This document shows, piece by piece, positions 6,985-16,132 of a DNA stretch of 33,779 nt. Every line of letters starts with the position of its first letter. Positions within the stretch are counted from its first letter, which is position 1. Below the pieces are notes generated by a model, which saw only the letters and a list, made by a program, of their open reading frames with translations, searched no databases and was not told the origin of the DNA. The translations under genes and the position numbers were made by a program. This stretch comes from Hyphomicrobiales bacterium (lineage in GTDB: Bacteria > Pseudomonadota > Alphaproteobacteria > Rhizobiales > Rhizobiaceae), in assembly GCA_900470965.1 (NCBI GenBank), contig UCCS01000012.1, positions 134,306 to 168,084 on the forward strand. Reading direction: 5' to 3'.

Positions 6985-8088
6985 ATGAGCACTGCTTCCG
7001 TAACACTACCGAGATGGATCAATTACGGTCTGATCCCTCTCTTGAATCTGATCGTCGCCTTCCTGATCTCCGGCTTCGTCGTCTGGCTGATCGGCGAGAG
7101 CCCGCTGGCCGCGCTGTCGCTGCTGATCGAAGGTGCCTTCGGTAGCGGTGAGGGCATAGGCTTCACGCTCTATTATGCGACGAGCTTCATCTTCACCGGC
7201 CTTTCGGTCGCCGTCGCCATCCATGCCGGCCTCTTCAATATCGGCTCGGAAGGCCAGGCCTATATCGGCGGCCTTGGCTGTGCGCTGGTGGCGCTGGCGC
7301 TCGACAATTATGTGCCCTGGTATGTGACGATGCCGATCGCCGTTATCGGCGCCGGCCTTTTCGGCGCTGCCTGGGCCTTCATTCCCGCCTTCCTGCAGGC
7401 CAAGCGCGGCAGCCACATCGTCATCACGACGATCATGTTCAACTATATCGCCGCCGCCCTCATGGTCTATCTGCTGGTACATGTGCTGATCGTGCCGGGC
7501 AAGATGGCACCGGAAACCCGCACCTTCCTCGAAGGCGGACAGCTTCCGAAGCTCGGCTGGATCATGTCGATGTTCGGAGCCAAGCTCGGTGCGGCCCCGT
7601 TCAACGTTTCCTTCATCATCGCGCTGTTTGCCGCCTGGTTCGTCTGGGTGCTGGTCTGGCGCAGCAAGCTCGGCTTTGACATGCGCACGCTGGGCATCAG
7701 CCCGACAGCTGCCGCCTATGCCGGCACGCCCCATGCGCGCACCATCATCATCGCCATGCTGCTCTCTGGCGCGCTCGCCGGCATGATGGCGCTGAACCCG
7801 GTCATGGGCTCGTCGGCCCGTCTGCAGGTGGAGTTCGTCGGTGGCGCGGGTTTTGTCGGCATCGCCGTATCGCTGATGGGACGAAACCACCCGCTCGGTA
7901 TCATCTTCGCCGCGATCCTCTTCGGCGTCCTTTATCAGGGCGGCGACTGGATCTCCTTCGAAATGCCCAACATCACCCGCGAGATGATCCTTGTCATTCA
8001 GGGTCTGGTGATCCTGTTTGCCGGCGCGCTGGAATATATGTTCCGCCCGGCGATGGCGCTCATCTACCAGCAGTTCAAGCGAGCCTGA
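6985..8088 (+). CDS. ABC transporter permease 1 (nucleoside import)
   Basis: This is a 367-residue inner-membrane permease of the branched-chain/ribose-type superfamily. About nine to ten hydrophobic helices alternate with short loops. The family motif FNIGSEGQAYIGG lies near residue 85. ATG at 6985 is chosen because GAGG (6976-6979) overlaps the stop of the ATPase gene and gives a normal spacing. The in-frame ATG at 6967 lies inside the ATPase gene. It should pair with the next gene product to form the heterodimeric pore. The slightly greater length than its partner is usual for the first permease of BMP-type systems. Confidence 0.92.
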   Translation: MSTASVTLPRWINYGLIPLLNLIVAFLISGFVVWLIGESPLAALSLLIEGAFGSGEGIGFTLYYATSFIFTGLSVAVAIHAGLFNIGSEGQAYIGGLGCALVALALDNYVPWYVTMPIAVIGAGLFGAAWAFIPAFLQAKRGSHIVITTIMFNYIAAALMVYLLVHVLIVPGKMAPETRTFLEGGQLPKLGWIMSMFGAKLGAAPFNVSFIIALFAAWFVWVLVWRSKLGFDMRTLGISPTAAAYAGTPHARTIIIAMLLSGALAGMMALNPVMGSSARLQVEFVGGAGFVGIAVSLMGRNHPLGIIFAAILFGVLYQGGDWISFEMPNITREMILVIQGLVILFAGALEYMFRPAMALIYQQFKRA

Positions 8089-8098
8089 GGAACAGACG

Positions 8099-9070
8099 AT
8101 GGAATATTATGAAATTTTCATCAATGTTCTGAGCTCGACGATCCGGCTCTCCATTCCGCTGATCTTTACCGCACTTGCCGGCCTGTTTTCCGAGCGCGCC
8201 GGCATTTTCGACATCGGCCTCGAAGGCAAGATGCTGGGCTCGGCCTTTGCCGCCGCCTGCATTGCCTATCTCACCGGCTCGGCCTGGGCCGGCCTCGGTG
8301 CCGGCGTGGTCTGCTCGGTGGCGTTGAGCCTCGTGCACGGCTTTGCTTCGATCACCAATCGCGGCAACCAGATCATCTCGGGCGTGGCCATCAACTTCTT
8401 CATCGCCGGTATCACCATCGTGCTCGGCCAGGCCTGGTTCGGGCAGGGCGGCCGCACGCCGCAACTGGCACCCGACGCCCGTTTCGCGCCGATCATACTC
8501 CCCGGTGCCGATGCCATCCGTGAGGTGCCGATCATCGGCCCGCTCTATGCCGGCGTGATCTCCGGCAACAATATCCTCACCTACCTTGCCTTCCTCGCCG
8601 TGCCCTTCTCCTGGTGGGTGCTCTACCGCACGCGTTTTGGCCTGCGCCTTCGCGCCGTCGGCGAAAATCCGGGTGCGGTCGATACGGCAGGCATTTCGGT
8701 CTCCTGGCTGCGTTACCGCGCCGTCATGTGCGCCGGCATCCTCTGCGGATTTGCCGGCACCTATCTGGCGATCGCACAATCGGCTGCCTTCATCAAGGAC
8801 ATGTCGGCAGGCAAGGGCTATATCGCGCTCGCCGCTCTCGTCTTCGCCAAGTGGAGGCCGGTGCCTGTCATGTTCGCCTGCCTGCTTTTCGGTTTCCTCG
8901 ATGCGCTGGCGAATTTCATGCAGGGCAAACAGGTGCCGCTGATCGGTGAAGTACCGGTACAGGTTTTCCAGGCTCTGCCCTATATCCTGACCTGTGTTCT
9001 GCTCGCCGGCTTCATCGGCGTTGCAATTCCGCCGAAGGCCGGCGGCGTGCCCTATACGAAGGAGCGTTGA
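8099..9070 (+). CDS. ABC transporter permease 2 (nucleoside import)
   Basis: This encodes the second permease, 323 residues, again mostly hydrophobic. The conserved block FDIGLEGKMLGSAF (about 39-52) mirrors the motif of permease 1, and RAVGENPGAVDTAGI is the typical cytoplasmic loop that contacts the ATPase. ATG at 8099 is chosen because GAGGAA lies eight bases upstream. An in-frame upstream start at 8018 would overlap permease 1 by 71 bases with a basic, non-hydrophobic extension. It is followed after one base by cdd, so transport and catabolism are translated together. Confidence 0.92.
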   Translation: MEYYEIFINVLSSTIRLSIPLIFTALAGLFSERAGIFDIGLEGKMLGSAFAAACIAYLTGSAWAGLGAGVVCSVALSLVHGFASITNRGNQIISGVAINFFIAGITIVLGQAWFGQGGRTPQLAPDARFAPIILPGADAIREVPIIGPLYAGVISGNNILTYLAFLAVPFSWWVLYRTRFGLRLRAVGENPGAVDTAGISVSWLRYRAVMCAGILCGFAGTYLAIAQSAAFIKDMSAGKGYIALAALVFAKWRPVPVMFACLLFGFLDALANFMQGKQVPLIGEVPVQVFQALPYILTCVLLAGFIGVAIPPKAGGVPYTKER

Positions 9071-9071
9071 T

Positions 9072-9461
9072 ATGTCTCACGACCTGTTCGAAGCCGCCCG
9101 CGGCGCCATGGCCTTCGCGCATGCTCCTTATTCCAAGTTTCCCGTCGGCGCGGCAATCCGCGCCGAGGACGGCAAAGTCTATACCGGCGCCAATATCGAA
9201 AACCTCTCCTTCCCGCAGGGCTGGTGCGCAGAGCCGACGGCAATCAGTGCCATGATCATGGGTGGCGCCAGGAAGATCGTCGAAATGGCGGTCATCGCCG
9301 AAAAACTGCCGCTCTGCCCGCCTTGCGGCGGCTGCCGGCAGAAGATCTCGGAATTCGCCTCGAAGGACACGAAGATCTATCTCTGCGATGAAGCCGGTGT
9401 GAAGAAGACCATGACCATGGAAGAGCTTCTTCCCTTCAGTTTTGAGACGGAACTCGGATGA
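9072..9461 (+). CDS. cdd: Cytidine deaminase
   Basis: This 129-residue enzyme hydrolyses cytidine and deoxycytidine to uridine and deoxyuridine plus ammonia. It is of the short tetrameric class. The zinc site is complete: Cys52-Ala-Glu54 (Glu54 is the proton shuttle) and Cys85-x-x-Cys88 in PPCGGCRQ. The substrate motif TGANIENLSFP is present. ATG at 9072 has AAGGAG seven bases upstream and follows the permease stop by one base. The stop overlaps the next start by four bases (ATGA). In context it converts imported cytosine nucleosides into substrates for DeoA. Confidence 0.96.
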   Translation: MSHDLFEAARGAMAFAHAPYSKFPVGAAIRAEDGKVYTGANIENLSFPQGWCAEPTAISAMIMGGARKIVEMAVIAEKLPLCPPCGGCRQKISEFASKDTKIYLCDEAGVKKTMTMEELLPFSFETELG

Positions 9462-10252
9462 TCGCGACCATCGATCTGCTCGCGGCTCTGCTCGGCGGGC
9501 TCAAACCGCGCTACGGCATCGTGCTCGGCTCGGGCCTCGGCTCTCTCGTCAGTGAGCTCACCGATGTCGTGCGTATTCTCTATAAGGATCTGCCGGGTTT
9601 TCCGGTCAGCGCCGTCTCCGGCCATGCCGGAGAGGTCGTCGCCGGCCATCTCGGTTCGGTGCCGGTCATCATGCTCTCCGGCCGTGTCCACTATTATGAA
9701 AAGGGCGATGCAAACGCCATGCGCCTGCCGATCGAGGTTCTGCAGGCGCTCGGCGTCGAGGCCCTGATTCTCACCAATTCGGCGGGTTCGCTGAAAGAGG
9801 ACATACCGCCCGGCTCGGTCATGCAGATTGCCGATCACATCAATTATTCCGGCATGAATCCGCTGATCGGGCAAGAGAGCGACCACCGTTTCGTCGGCAT
9901 GACCAATGCTTATGACGCCGAGCTTTCGGCTGCCATGCGAGATGCAGCAAAGACGCTTGATATCCCGCTCGCAAGCGGCGTCTACATGTGGTTCTCGGGC
10001 CCAAGCTTCGAGACGCCGGCCGAAATCCGCATGGCCCGTGTTCTCGGTGCCGATGCAGTCGGCATGTCGACTGTGCCTGAAGTCATCATTGCAAGAATGC
10101 TGGGCTTGAGGGTTGCGGCTGCCTCCGTAATCACCAACTATGGGGCTGGCATGACCGGAGACGAGCTCAGCCACGAGGAAACCAAGGACATGGCGCCGGT
10201 TGGCGGCGCCCGTCTTGCCGCTATACTCAAAGAAATGATTGCCGGGAACTGA
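9458..10252 (+). CDS. punA: Purine nucleoside phosphorylase, type I trimeric family
   Basis: This 264-residue enzyme splits purine (deoxy)nucleosides with phosphate into base and (deoxy)ribose-1-phosphate. Family marks are the phosphate loop GIVLGSGLGSL near the N-terminus, SGRVHYYEKG, LTNSAGSL, YMWFSGPSFETPAE (with the base-binding Glu) and the ITNYGAGM loop. It is the PunA/human-PNP type and not the hexameric DeoD type. The human enzyme has ITNK where this has ITNY, so preference for 6-oxopurines is likely but not certain. It overlaps cdd by ATGA, indicating translational coupling. Confidence 0.92.
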   Translation: MIATIDLLAALLGGLKPRYGIVLGSGLGSLVSELTDVVRILYKDLPGFPVSAVSGHAGEVVAGHLGSVPVIMLSGRVHYYEKGDANAMRLPIEVLQALGVEALILTNSAGSLKEDIPPGSVMQIADHINYSGMNPLIGQESDHRFVGMTNAYDAELSAAMRDAAKTLDIPLASGVYMWFSGPSFETPAEIRMARVLGADAVGMSTVPEVIIARMLGLRVAAASVITNYGAGMTGDELSHEETKDMAPVGGARLAAILKEMIAGN

Positions 10253-10273
10253 TTGCCGGTGGAGGAAGCGAAA

Positions 10274-11053
10274 ATGAATAGCTATTCCAGCCGGGAAACG
10301 GCTGCTGTCGCCCTTTCCCTTCTTGATCTTACCAATCTGAAGGACGACTGCACCCAGGAGCAGATCGACACACTCTGCGCCCGCGCGCAGACACCCTATG
10401 GCAGCAGCGCTGCAATCTGCATCTGGCCGCGTTTCGTCGCCCATGCCCGCATCGTGCTCGGCAAGGGCCACCCGGTCCGTATCGCGACCGTCGTCAATTT
10501 TCCCTCCGGCGACATGGAAATCGCTGATGTCGCCGCCGAAACGCGCGAGGCGATCGCCGATGGCGCCGATGAGATCGATCTCGTCATCCCCTATCGCAAG
10601 CTGATGGCAGGCAACGAGAAGGCCGTTACCGACATGGTCGCGGCCGTGCGCGCCGAGTGCGTTGCACCCGTGCTCCTGAAGGTCATCATCGAGACCGGCG
10701 AGCTGAAGGATGCCGCCCTCATCCGCCGTGCCTCGGAACTGGCGATCGAAGCGGGCGCCGATTTCATCAAGACCTCTACCGGCAAAGTTGCCGTCAACGC
10801 GACGCTGGAAGCAGCCGACATCATGATCCGCGCGATCAGAGAGAGCGGCCGCAAGGTGGGTTTCAAGCCGGCCGGCGGCATATCGACCGTTGCGGATGCT
10901 GCCCTTTATCTAAGCCTTGCGGAAACCATCATGACGCCGGACTGGGCGATGCCCTCCACGTTCCGTTTCGGTGCCTCCGGCCTGCTCGACAATATCCTCT
11001 CCGTGCTTGGTGGCACGGAGCCGAAGCCGGCGGCGGCCGCTTCGAGCTATTGA
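10274..11053 (+). CDS. deoC: Deoxyribose-phosphate aldolase
   Basis: This 259-residue class I aldolase cleaves 2-deoxyribose-5-phosphate to acetaldehyde and glyceraldehyde-3-phosphate. The Schiff-base lysine is Lys166 in FIKTSTGK. The relay residues Lys198 (GFKPAGG) and Asp102 (EIDLVI) are present. ATG at 10274 is used because GGAGGA lies seven bases upstream. A TTG at 10253 directly after the punA stop is also in frame but has no site. It belongs to the longer E. coli-like DeoC class. It is the exit step of the pathway that DeoA, PunA and DeoB feed. Confidence 0.95.
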   Translation: MNSYSSRETAAVALSLLDLTNLKDDCTQEQIDTLCARAQTPYGSSAAICIWPRFVAHARIVLGKGHPVRIATVVNFPSGDMEIADVAAETREAIADGADEIDLVIPYRKLMAGNEKAVTDMVAAVRAECVAPVLLKVIIETGELKDAALIRRASELAIEAGADFIKTSTGKVAVNATLEAADIMIRAIRESGRKVGFKPAGGISTVADAALYLSLAETIMTPDWAMPSTFRFGASGLLDNILSVLGGTEPKPAAAASSY

Positions 11054-11054
11054 G

Positions 11055-12362
11055 ATGATCCCGCAGGAGATTATCCGCCAGAAGCGCAACGGCGCCGAAC
11101 TGCCGAGCGATGATATCGACGCTTTTATTGCAGCCCTGGCTGCCGGCAATCTGTCGGAAGGCCAGATCGGCGCATTCGCCATGGCGGTCTGGTTCAAGGG
11201 CATGTCACGCACCGAGACCGTCGCGCTGACGCTTGCCATGGCGCGCTCCGGCGACATGCTCTCCTGGGAGGGCATCGATCGGCCAGTCGCGGACAAGCAT
11301 TCGACCGGGGGAGTGGGCGACAACGTCTCGCTGATGCTCGCCCCGATCGCCGCCGCCTGCGGTCTGGCCGTGCCGATGATTTCCGGCCGCGGCCTCGGTC
11401 ATACCGGCGGAACGCTGGACAAGCTCGAATCCATTCCAGGCTATACGATCAATCCGGATGCCACTCTCTTCCGCAAAGTGGTCAAGGAGGTGGGCTGCGC
11501 CATCATCGGTCCGACGGGTGCCCTGGCGCCGGCCGATGGCCGGCTCTATGCCGTGCGCGATGTAACGGCCACCGTCGATTCCATCCCGCTGATAACAGCC
11601 TCGATCCTGTCGAAGAAGCTTGCCGCCGGCCTTCAGACATTGGTGCTCGACGTCAAGACGGGTAACGGCGCCTTCATGGCCGATCCGGAGCAGGCAATCG
11701 TGCTGGCGCATTCGCTGGTCGAAGTCGCAAATGGCGCGGGCGTGAAGACATCTGCGCTGATCACGGACATGAACCAGCCGCTTGCCGATAACGCCGGCAA
11801 TGCCGTGGAAGTGCGCAACTGCCTTGATTTCCTGGCAGGTCGAAAGACCGGTACCCGCCTTGAAACCGTGGTGCTTGCCTTCGCCGCCGAAATGCTCGTG
11901 CAGTCGGGTATTGCGGGCTCGCTTATGGAGGCGGAGGGCAGGGCACAGGATGCTCTCTCTTCCGGCAAGGCTGCGGAGATCTTCGCGCGCATGGTGCATA
12001 TGCTCGGCGGCCCGACCGATCTTCTGGAACGGCCGGATGCCTATCTGCGCAGGGCGCCGATCGAGAGGCCTGTTCCGGCATCGCGCACCGGCTGGCTCGC
12101 GGCCTGCGACGCCCGCGATGTGGGCGTGAGCGTGATCGACCTTGGCGGCGGGCGACGCCATCCGGCTGACAGGATCGACCACAGCGTCGGCTTCACCGGT
12201 CTGCTGCCGCTTGGAACGCGTGTGAATGAGGGCGATCCGATAGCGCTCGTTCACGCTGCCGACGAGGCTTCGGCAGAAAGGGCCGTCGTCGCACTTGCCG
12301 CAAACTATCGCATTGCAGACGAGAAGCCGGAGCTTCCCCCAGTTATCGCAGGCCGTATCTGA
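11055..12362 (+). CDS. deoA: Thymidine phosphorylase
   Basis: This 435-residue enzyme converts thymidine and deoxyuridine with phosphate to the base and deoxyribose-1-phosphate. It carries the glycosyltransferase family 3 phosphate motif DKHSTGGVGDNVSL, then SGRGLGHTGGTLDKLESIPG and LVLDVKTGNGAFM. ATG at 11055 follows the deoC stop by one base. The site upstream is weak (TTGAG), so coupling to deoC translation is likely. The gene is the last of the plus-strand operon and its stop is six bases from the convergent protease gene, with no separate terminator between. Confidence 0.95.
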   Translation: MIPQEIIRQKRNGAELPSDDIDAFIAALAAGNLSEGQIGAFAMAVWFKGMSRTETVALTLAMARSGDMLSWEGIDRPVADKHSTGGVGDNVSLMLAPIAAACGLAVPMISGRGLGHTGGTLDKLESIPGYTINPDATLFRKVVKEVGCAIIGPTGALAPADGRLYAVRDVTATVDSIPLITASILSKKLAAGLQTLVLDVKTGNGAFMADPEQAIVLAHSLVEVANGAGVKTSALITDMNQPLADNAGNAVEVRNCLDFLAGRKTGTRLETVVLAFAAEMLVQSGIAGSLMEAEGRAQDALSSGKAAEIFARMVHMLGGPTDLLERPDAYLRRAPIERPVPASRTGWLAACDARDVGVSVIDLGGGRRHPADRIDHSVGFTGLLPLGTRVNEGDPIALVHAADEASAERAVVALAANYRIADEKPELPPVIAGRI

Positions 12363-12368
12363 TGGAGT

Positions 12369-12902
12369 TTACTGCTTGAGGCTGAGTGAGCCGTCGGCGA
12401 CGGAGTAGGAGGCAAGCTTCTGCAGGAAGCTCATGCCAACAAGCGTGCCGCTCAGCGCCGCGTCTTTCAGCACGAAGGCTTCGACGCTGCGAACGCGAAT
12501 GCCGCCGATTTCCACGCGGTCGAGCATCACATGCGCCGCCTTGGTCTGGCCGTTCGCCGTATTGACCGCATAGCGGAAATCGAGCTGGTTGCCGGAAAAG
12601 CCGAGCCTGCGAGCGAGGCTTTCGTTCAGCGCGACATAGGTGGCGCCGGTATCGATCAGCCCCTGTACCGGTTTGCCGTTGATCCTGAAATTGCCGGTAT
12701 AGTGGCCCTGAGCATCGGCCTGCAGGCGGATCATGCCGCCATCGGCGATCGTGGCCGACGTATCGGGTGCACTATCTTCGGTCGAGACGAAATTTGCGGA
12801 GATCGTATTGCCGGGCTGCTGCGTCGTGCGGGTGAGCAGAGAAGGCACTTGTGTCGCCAGCGCAGCCGCGATGCTGGCAAATATGACGGTACGCATGAGC
12901 AT
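12369..12902 (-). CDS. Retropepsin-like aspartic protease, membrane-anchored
   Basis: The product is 177 residues. An N-terminal hydrophobic segment (about 4-18) looks like a signal or anchor, and a clan AA aspartic protease domain follows with the active-site motif DTGAT in the context VQGLIDTGATYVALNES. The later LVGMSFLQKL is the usual partner of this fold. Proteins of this type (TIGR02281-like) are found in alphaproteobacteria and have no well-known substrate. ATG at 12902 is preferred because AGGAAGG lies upstream, at a rather long 11-base spacing. Longer starts up to 12950 stay in frame. It sits between the two nucleoside operons without an evident link to them. Confidence 0.8.
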   Translation of the reverse strand: MLMRTVIFASIAAALATQVPSLLTRTTQQPGNTISANFVSTEDSAPDTSATIADGGMIRLQADAQGHYTGNFRINGKPVQGLIDTGATYVALNESLARRLGFSGNQLDFRYAVNTANGQTKAAHVMLDRVEIGGIRVRSVEAFVLKDAALSGTLVGMSFLQKLASYSVADGSLSLKQ

Positions 12903-12998
12903 GAAACAGAAATCCTTCCTGTATAAACCCCGCCTCATGCGGGACCTCACGCTTCAAGCAGCTAAGCCATAAGTGCTGAAAAGTTGCTAACGGCGACA

Positions 12999-13030
12999 CA
13001 AAAAAGGCCCGGAACGAACCGCCGGGCCTT
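12999..13030 (-). terminator. Rho-independent terminator of the deoB-add-upp operon
   Basis: Read on the minus strand, AAGGCCCGG (13030-13022) and CCGGGCCTT (13012-13004) form a 9-bp perfect stem with a 9-base loop. It runs into six T residues. It lies 34 bases after the upp stop. Confidence 0.9.
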
Positions 13031-13063
13031 GGAAGGTTTTCGAATTGGTAAAGGAAGCTGAAA

Positions 13064-13693
13064 CTATTTGGTGCCGTACATCCGGTCGCCGGCATCGCCG
13101 AGACCGGGCACGATATAGCCCTTCTCGTTCAGATGGCTGTCGATCGCCGCCGTGAAGACCGGAACGTCAGGGTGGGCGCTACGGAAGTTCTTGATACCTT
13201 CCGGAGCGGCCAGCAGGCAGAGGAAGCGGATGTTGTGGGCTCCACGCTCCTTCAGCTTGTCGATGGCCGCAATCGAGGAGTTGCCGGTCGCAAGCATCGG
13301 GTCGACCACGATGATCAGGCGCTCGGCGACATCCTCGGGCGCCTTGAAGTAATATTCGACCGGCTGCAGCGTTTCATGGTCGCGATAGACGCCGATATGG
13401 GAAACACGGGCGGACGGCACGAGATCGAGCATGCCTTCCAGAAGACCGTTGCCGGCGCGCAGGATGGAGGCGAAAACCAGCTTCTTGCCTTCGAGGATCG
13501 GCGACTGCATCTGCTGGATCGGCGTTTCGATCGTCTCCATCGTCAGCTCCAGATCGCGGGTGACCTCATAACAAAGCAATGTCGAGATTTCGCGCAACAG
13601 CCGGCGGAAGCTGCCTGTCGAGGTTTCCTTGCGCCGCATGATGGTGAGTTTGTGCTGCACGAGCGGGTGATCGATGACTGTGACGCCGTCCAT
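13064..13693 (-). CDS. upp: Uracil phosphoribosyltransferase
   Basis: This enzyme makes UMP from uracil and PRPP, salvaging the base released by nucleoside phosphorolysis. From ATG at 13693 it has 209 residues, the usual family length, beginning [16 protein letters not shown]. The PRPP motif [12 protein letters not shown] and the uracil-binding end [18 protein letters not shown] are intact. GGAAGG lies six bases upstream. A second in-frame ATG at 13738 has AGGAGA before it and would add 15 charged residues, so two starts are possible. The gene follows add after about 108 bases and is closed by a strong terminator. Confidence 0.94.
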   Translation of the reverse strand: MDGVTVIDHPLVQHKLTIMRRKETSTGSFRRLLREISTLLCYEVTRDLELTMETIETPIQQMQSPILEGKKLVFASILRAGNGLLEGMLDLVPSARVSHIGVYRDHETLQPVEYYFKAPEDVAERLIIVVDPMLATGNSSIAAIDKLKERGAHNIRFLCLLAAPEGIKNFRSAHPDVPVFTAAIDSHLNEKGYIVPGLGDAGDRMYGTK

Positions 13694-13801
13694 AGGGAAA
13701 CCTTCCAATTCTTTGTTCTTATCGGCTGTTTCTTTCATGGAAATCGTCTCCTCTGCAAGAGCGGAGGCTGATTTGCCTGGAGCATTAACAATCTCGCGCC
13801 C

Positions 13802-14770
13802 TCAGAGACGGGCAAAGAGTGCCTTGCGTGTCTCATCATCGACGAAGGCAGCCTCGATGGCCGTGCGTGTCATCGCATTGATTTCAGCGTCGCTGAAGCC
13901 GAAGGTTTCCGAGGCAAGCTCGTATTCCCGCTTGAGCGACGTGTGGAATAAGGGTGGATCGTCGGAGCTGATCGTCACCTTCACGCCCGCATCTCTCAGC
14001 CTGCCCAACGGGTGCGAGACGAAATCCGGAAAAACCTTGAGCGCGATATTCGAGCCGGGGCAGACCTCCAGTACCGTGCCGAGGTCTGCAAGCCGCTTGA
14101 CGAGTTCGGCATCCTCGATTGCCCGCACACCGTGGCCGATACGCGAAGGGCGCACCTCATCCAATGCGTCCGAAACGCTGAAGGCGCCGCAAACTTCACC
14201 GGCATGGATGGTAAGGCCGAGCCCTGCATCGCGGGCGATGTCGAAGGCGCGCGCATAATCGGCAACGCGACCCATCCGCTCCTCGCCGGCGAGATTGAAG
14301 CCGGTGATCAGCGGGTTATTGGCCTTTGCCGCATATTCCGCAGCGCCGATCACGCTTTCCGGACCGAAATGCCGTTCCCCGGTCACGATCAGCCGCGCTT
14401 CGATACCGCTCTTTGCCTTCGCCCGGCGGATGCCTTCGCAAACACCTGATATATAGGCGTCCGCACCGAGGCCGATGCGCTTGCCGTGGTCGGGTGAAAC
14501 GATGAGCTCGCTGTAGATCGTACCGATGCCGGCAAGTTCTTCCAGATAGGTTTCAGTCAGCAGCGCGTAGTCTTCCTCGGTCTTGTAGACCTCGGAAACC
14601 TTGTCGTAACATTCCAGAAAGCTCGCGAAATCATGCCAGACATAGGCGCCGCCCTGCAGATGGGCGCTGATGTCGATGTTGTATTTGCGCGCCTGAGCCT
14701 CGGTCAGATTAGGGGGAGCTGCACCCTCCAGATGGCAGTGCAGCTCGACCTTCCTCAAATGCGATGTCAC
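13802..14770 (-). CDS. add: Adenosine deaminase
   Basis: This 322-residue zinc amidohydrolase should convert (deoxy)adenosine to (deoxy)inosine. Metal and catalytic residues are visible: His11 and His13 in ELHCHLEG, His189 and Glu192 in HAGE, His213 in IGHGV, and Asp270-Asp271 in SSDDPPLF. The SSDDP motif differs slightly from the NTDDP of classic adenosine deaminases. Members of the same superfamily act on adenine or on modified adenosines, so the exact substrate is open. Context with punA, deoB and upp favours adenosine. The start overlaps the end of deoB by four bases (ATGA). Confidence 0.88.
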   Translation of the reverse strand: MTSHLRKVELHCHLEGAAPPNLTEAQARKYNIDISAHLQGGAYVWHDFASFLECYDKVSEVYKTEEDYALLTETYLEELAGIGTIYSELIVSPDHGKRIGLGADAYISGVCEGIRRAKAKSGIEARLIVTGERHFGPESVIGAAEYAAKANNPLITGFNLAGEERMGRVADYARAFDIARDAGLGLTIHAGEVCGAFSVSDALDEVRPSRIGHGVRAIEDAELVKRLADLGTVLEVCPGSNIALKVFPDFVSHPLGRLRDAGVKVTISSDDPPLFHTSLKREYELASETFGFSDAEINAMTRTAIEAAFVDDETRKALFARL

Positions 14771-15987
14771 AGAAAACTCCTCCCATACTGTCCCGAGGGA
14801 ATGCCGAGATGCCGCGCAACGCTTTCGCCGATATCGGCATAGGTCCGGCGCACGCCGACCGAACGTGACCTGATGCCGGGACCGTAGGCGATAACAGGCA
14901 CGCGCTCGCGCGTATGGTCGGTGCCGCGCCAGGTCGGGTCGCAGCCGTGATCGGCGGTCAGGATCACGAGGTCGCCGGCCCGCAGCTTCCGGTGAACTTC
15001 AGTAAGGCGCTCGTCGAAGGCTTCAAGGGCAGCTGCATAACCCGGCACGTCGCGGCGATGGCCGTACAGCATGTCGAAATCGACAAAATTGGTGAAGACA
15101 AGATCGCCATCCTCCGCTTCGTCTATCGCAGCAAGGGAGGCATCCATCAGTGCATCGTTGCCATTAGCCTTGATGACCCGTGAAACGCCATGATGGGCGA
15201 AGATATCGCCGATCTTGCCGATCGCGTGCACATTGCGGCCATGCTGGACGAGCCGGTCGAGCAATGTCGGCTCCGGCGGCGGCACCGAGAAGTCGCGACG
15301 GTTGCCGGTTCTTTGGAAGGTCGCGGCGCTCTGGCCAATGAAGGGGCGCGCGATGACGCGGCCAATATTATAGGGATCGAGAAGGCTGCGGGCGATCTGG
15401 CAGAAGGTGAGCAGGCGGTCGAGGCCGAAATAGACCTCATGAGCCGCCACCTGGAACACGGAATCCGAGGAAGTGTAGCAGATCGGCTTGCCGCTGCGCA
15501 TATGCTCTTCACCGTAACGGGCGATGATCTCCGTTCCCGAGGCATGGCAGTTGCCGAGAATGCCGGGCACATCCGCTGCGCGGCAGAGCGCGTCGATCAG
15601 TTCCTGCGGAAAGGCATCGCCTTCGCTCGGAAAATAGCCCCAGTCGAAGGTAACAGGCGTTCCGGCGATTTCCCAGTGACCTGATGGCGTGTCCTTGCCG
15701 CGCGAAGTTTCGTTGGCAGCGCCGTAGACGCCGTAGATCTTGTCCGGCAACGGCATGCCGGCCGGAAACTGGCCGGAAGCCGCCCGCGCAATATGCAGCA
15801 GCCCGAGCGCCGACATGTTCGGGAGTGCGAGGGGGCCGGAACGCAGACCGGCTCGGTCGGCAGCACCTGCCGCACAGAATTCGGCGATATGGCCGAGCGT
15901 GTCGGCGCCTTCATCGCCATAGGCTGCCGCATCCGGTGCTCCGCCGACACCGAAGGAATCCAGAACGAAGAGAAAGGCACGCGCCAT
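14767..15987 (-). CDS. deoB: Phosphopentomutase
   Basis: This 406-residue, manganese-dependent enzyme of the alkaline phosphatase superfamily interconverts (deoxy)ribose-1-phosphate and the 5-phosphate, linking the phosphorylases to DeoC. It begins with the metal-binding motif VLDSFGVGG. The phosphorylated Thr lies in KDTPSGHWE (about residue 100), and the C-terminal metal motifs [20 protein letters not shown] are complete. GGGTGA precedes the ATG. It is the first gene of the minus-strand operon. The 145-base gap to the TadE-like gene upstream (15988-16132) must contain its promoter, but I see only a weak TTGCCA/TATGGC pair there. Confidence 0.96.
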   Translation of the reverse strand: MARAFLFVLDSFGVGGAPDAAAYGDEGADTLGHIAEFCAAGAADRAGLRSGPLALPNMSALGLLHIARAASGQFPAGMPLPDKIYGVYGAANETSRGKDTPSGHWEIAGTPVTFDWGYFPSEGDAFPQELIDALCRAADVPGILGNCHASGTEIIARYGEEHMRSGKPICYTSSDSVFQVAAHEVYFGLDRLLTFCQIARSLLDPYNIGRVIARPFIGQSAATFQRTGNRRDFSVPPPEPTLLDRLVQHGRNVHAIGKIGDIFAHHGVSRVIKANGNDALMDASLAAIDEAEDGDLVFTNFVDFDMLYGHRRDVPGYAAALEAFDERLTEVHRKLRAGDLVILTADHGCDPTWRGTDHTRERVPVIAYGPGIRSRSVGVRRTYADIGESVARHLGIPSGQYGRSFL

Positions 15988-16132
15988 TTTTCACCCGTAT
16001 TATCTGCTGTCGCCAGCGTATAGCTGGAACGATCCGACTGGCGCACAGCCATATAATGACGGGAACGGCTTGGCAAATTTGCGGTGTGGAACTTAAAGTT
16101 TGGCAGGCGGATCCGAAGGATCGCGACACGCT

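Noticed and set aside
9377..10471. 364-residue open frame on the minus strand
   Set aside because: It is antisense to cdd, punA and deoC, with His/Arg/Asp-rich shadow composition.
11205..12254. 349-residue open frame on the minus strand
   Set aside because: It is antisense to deoA, which has all family motifs.
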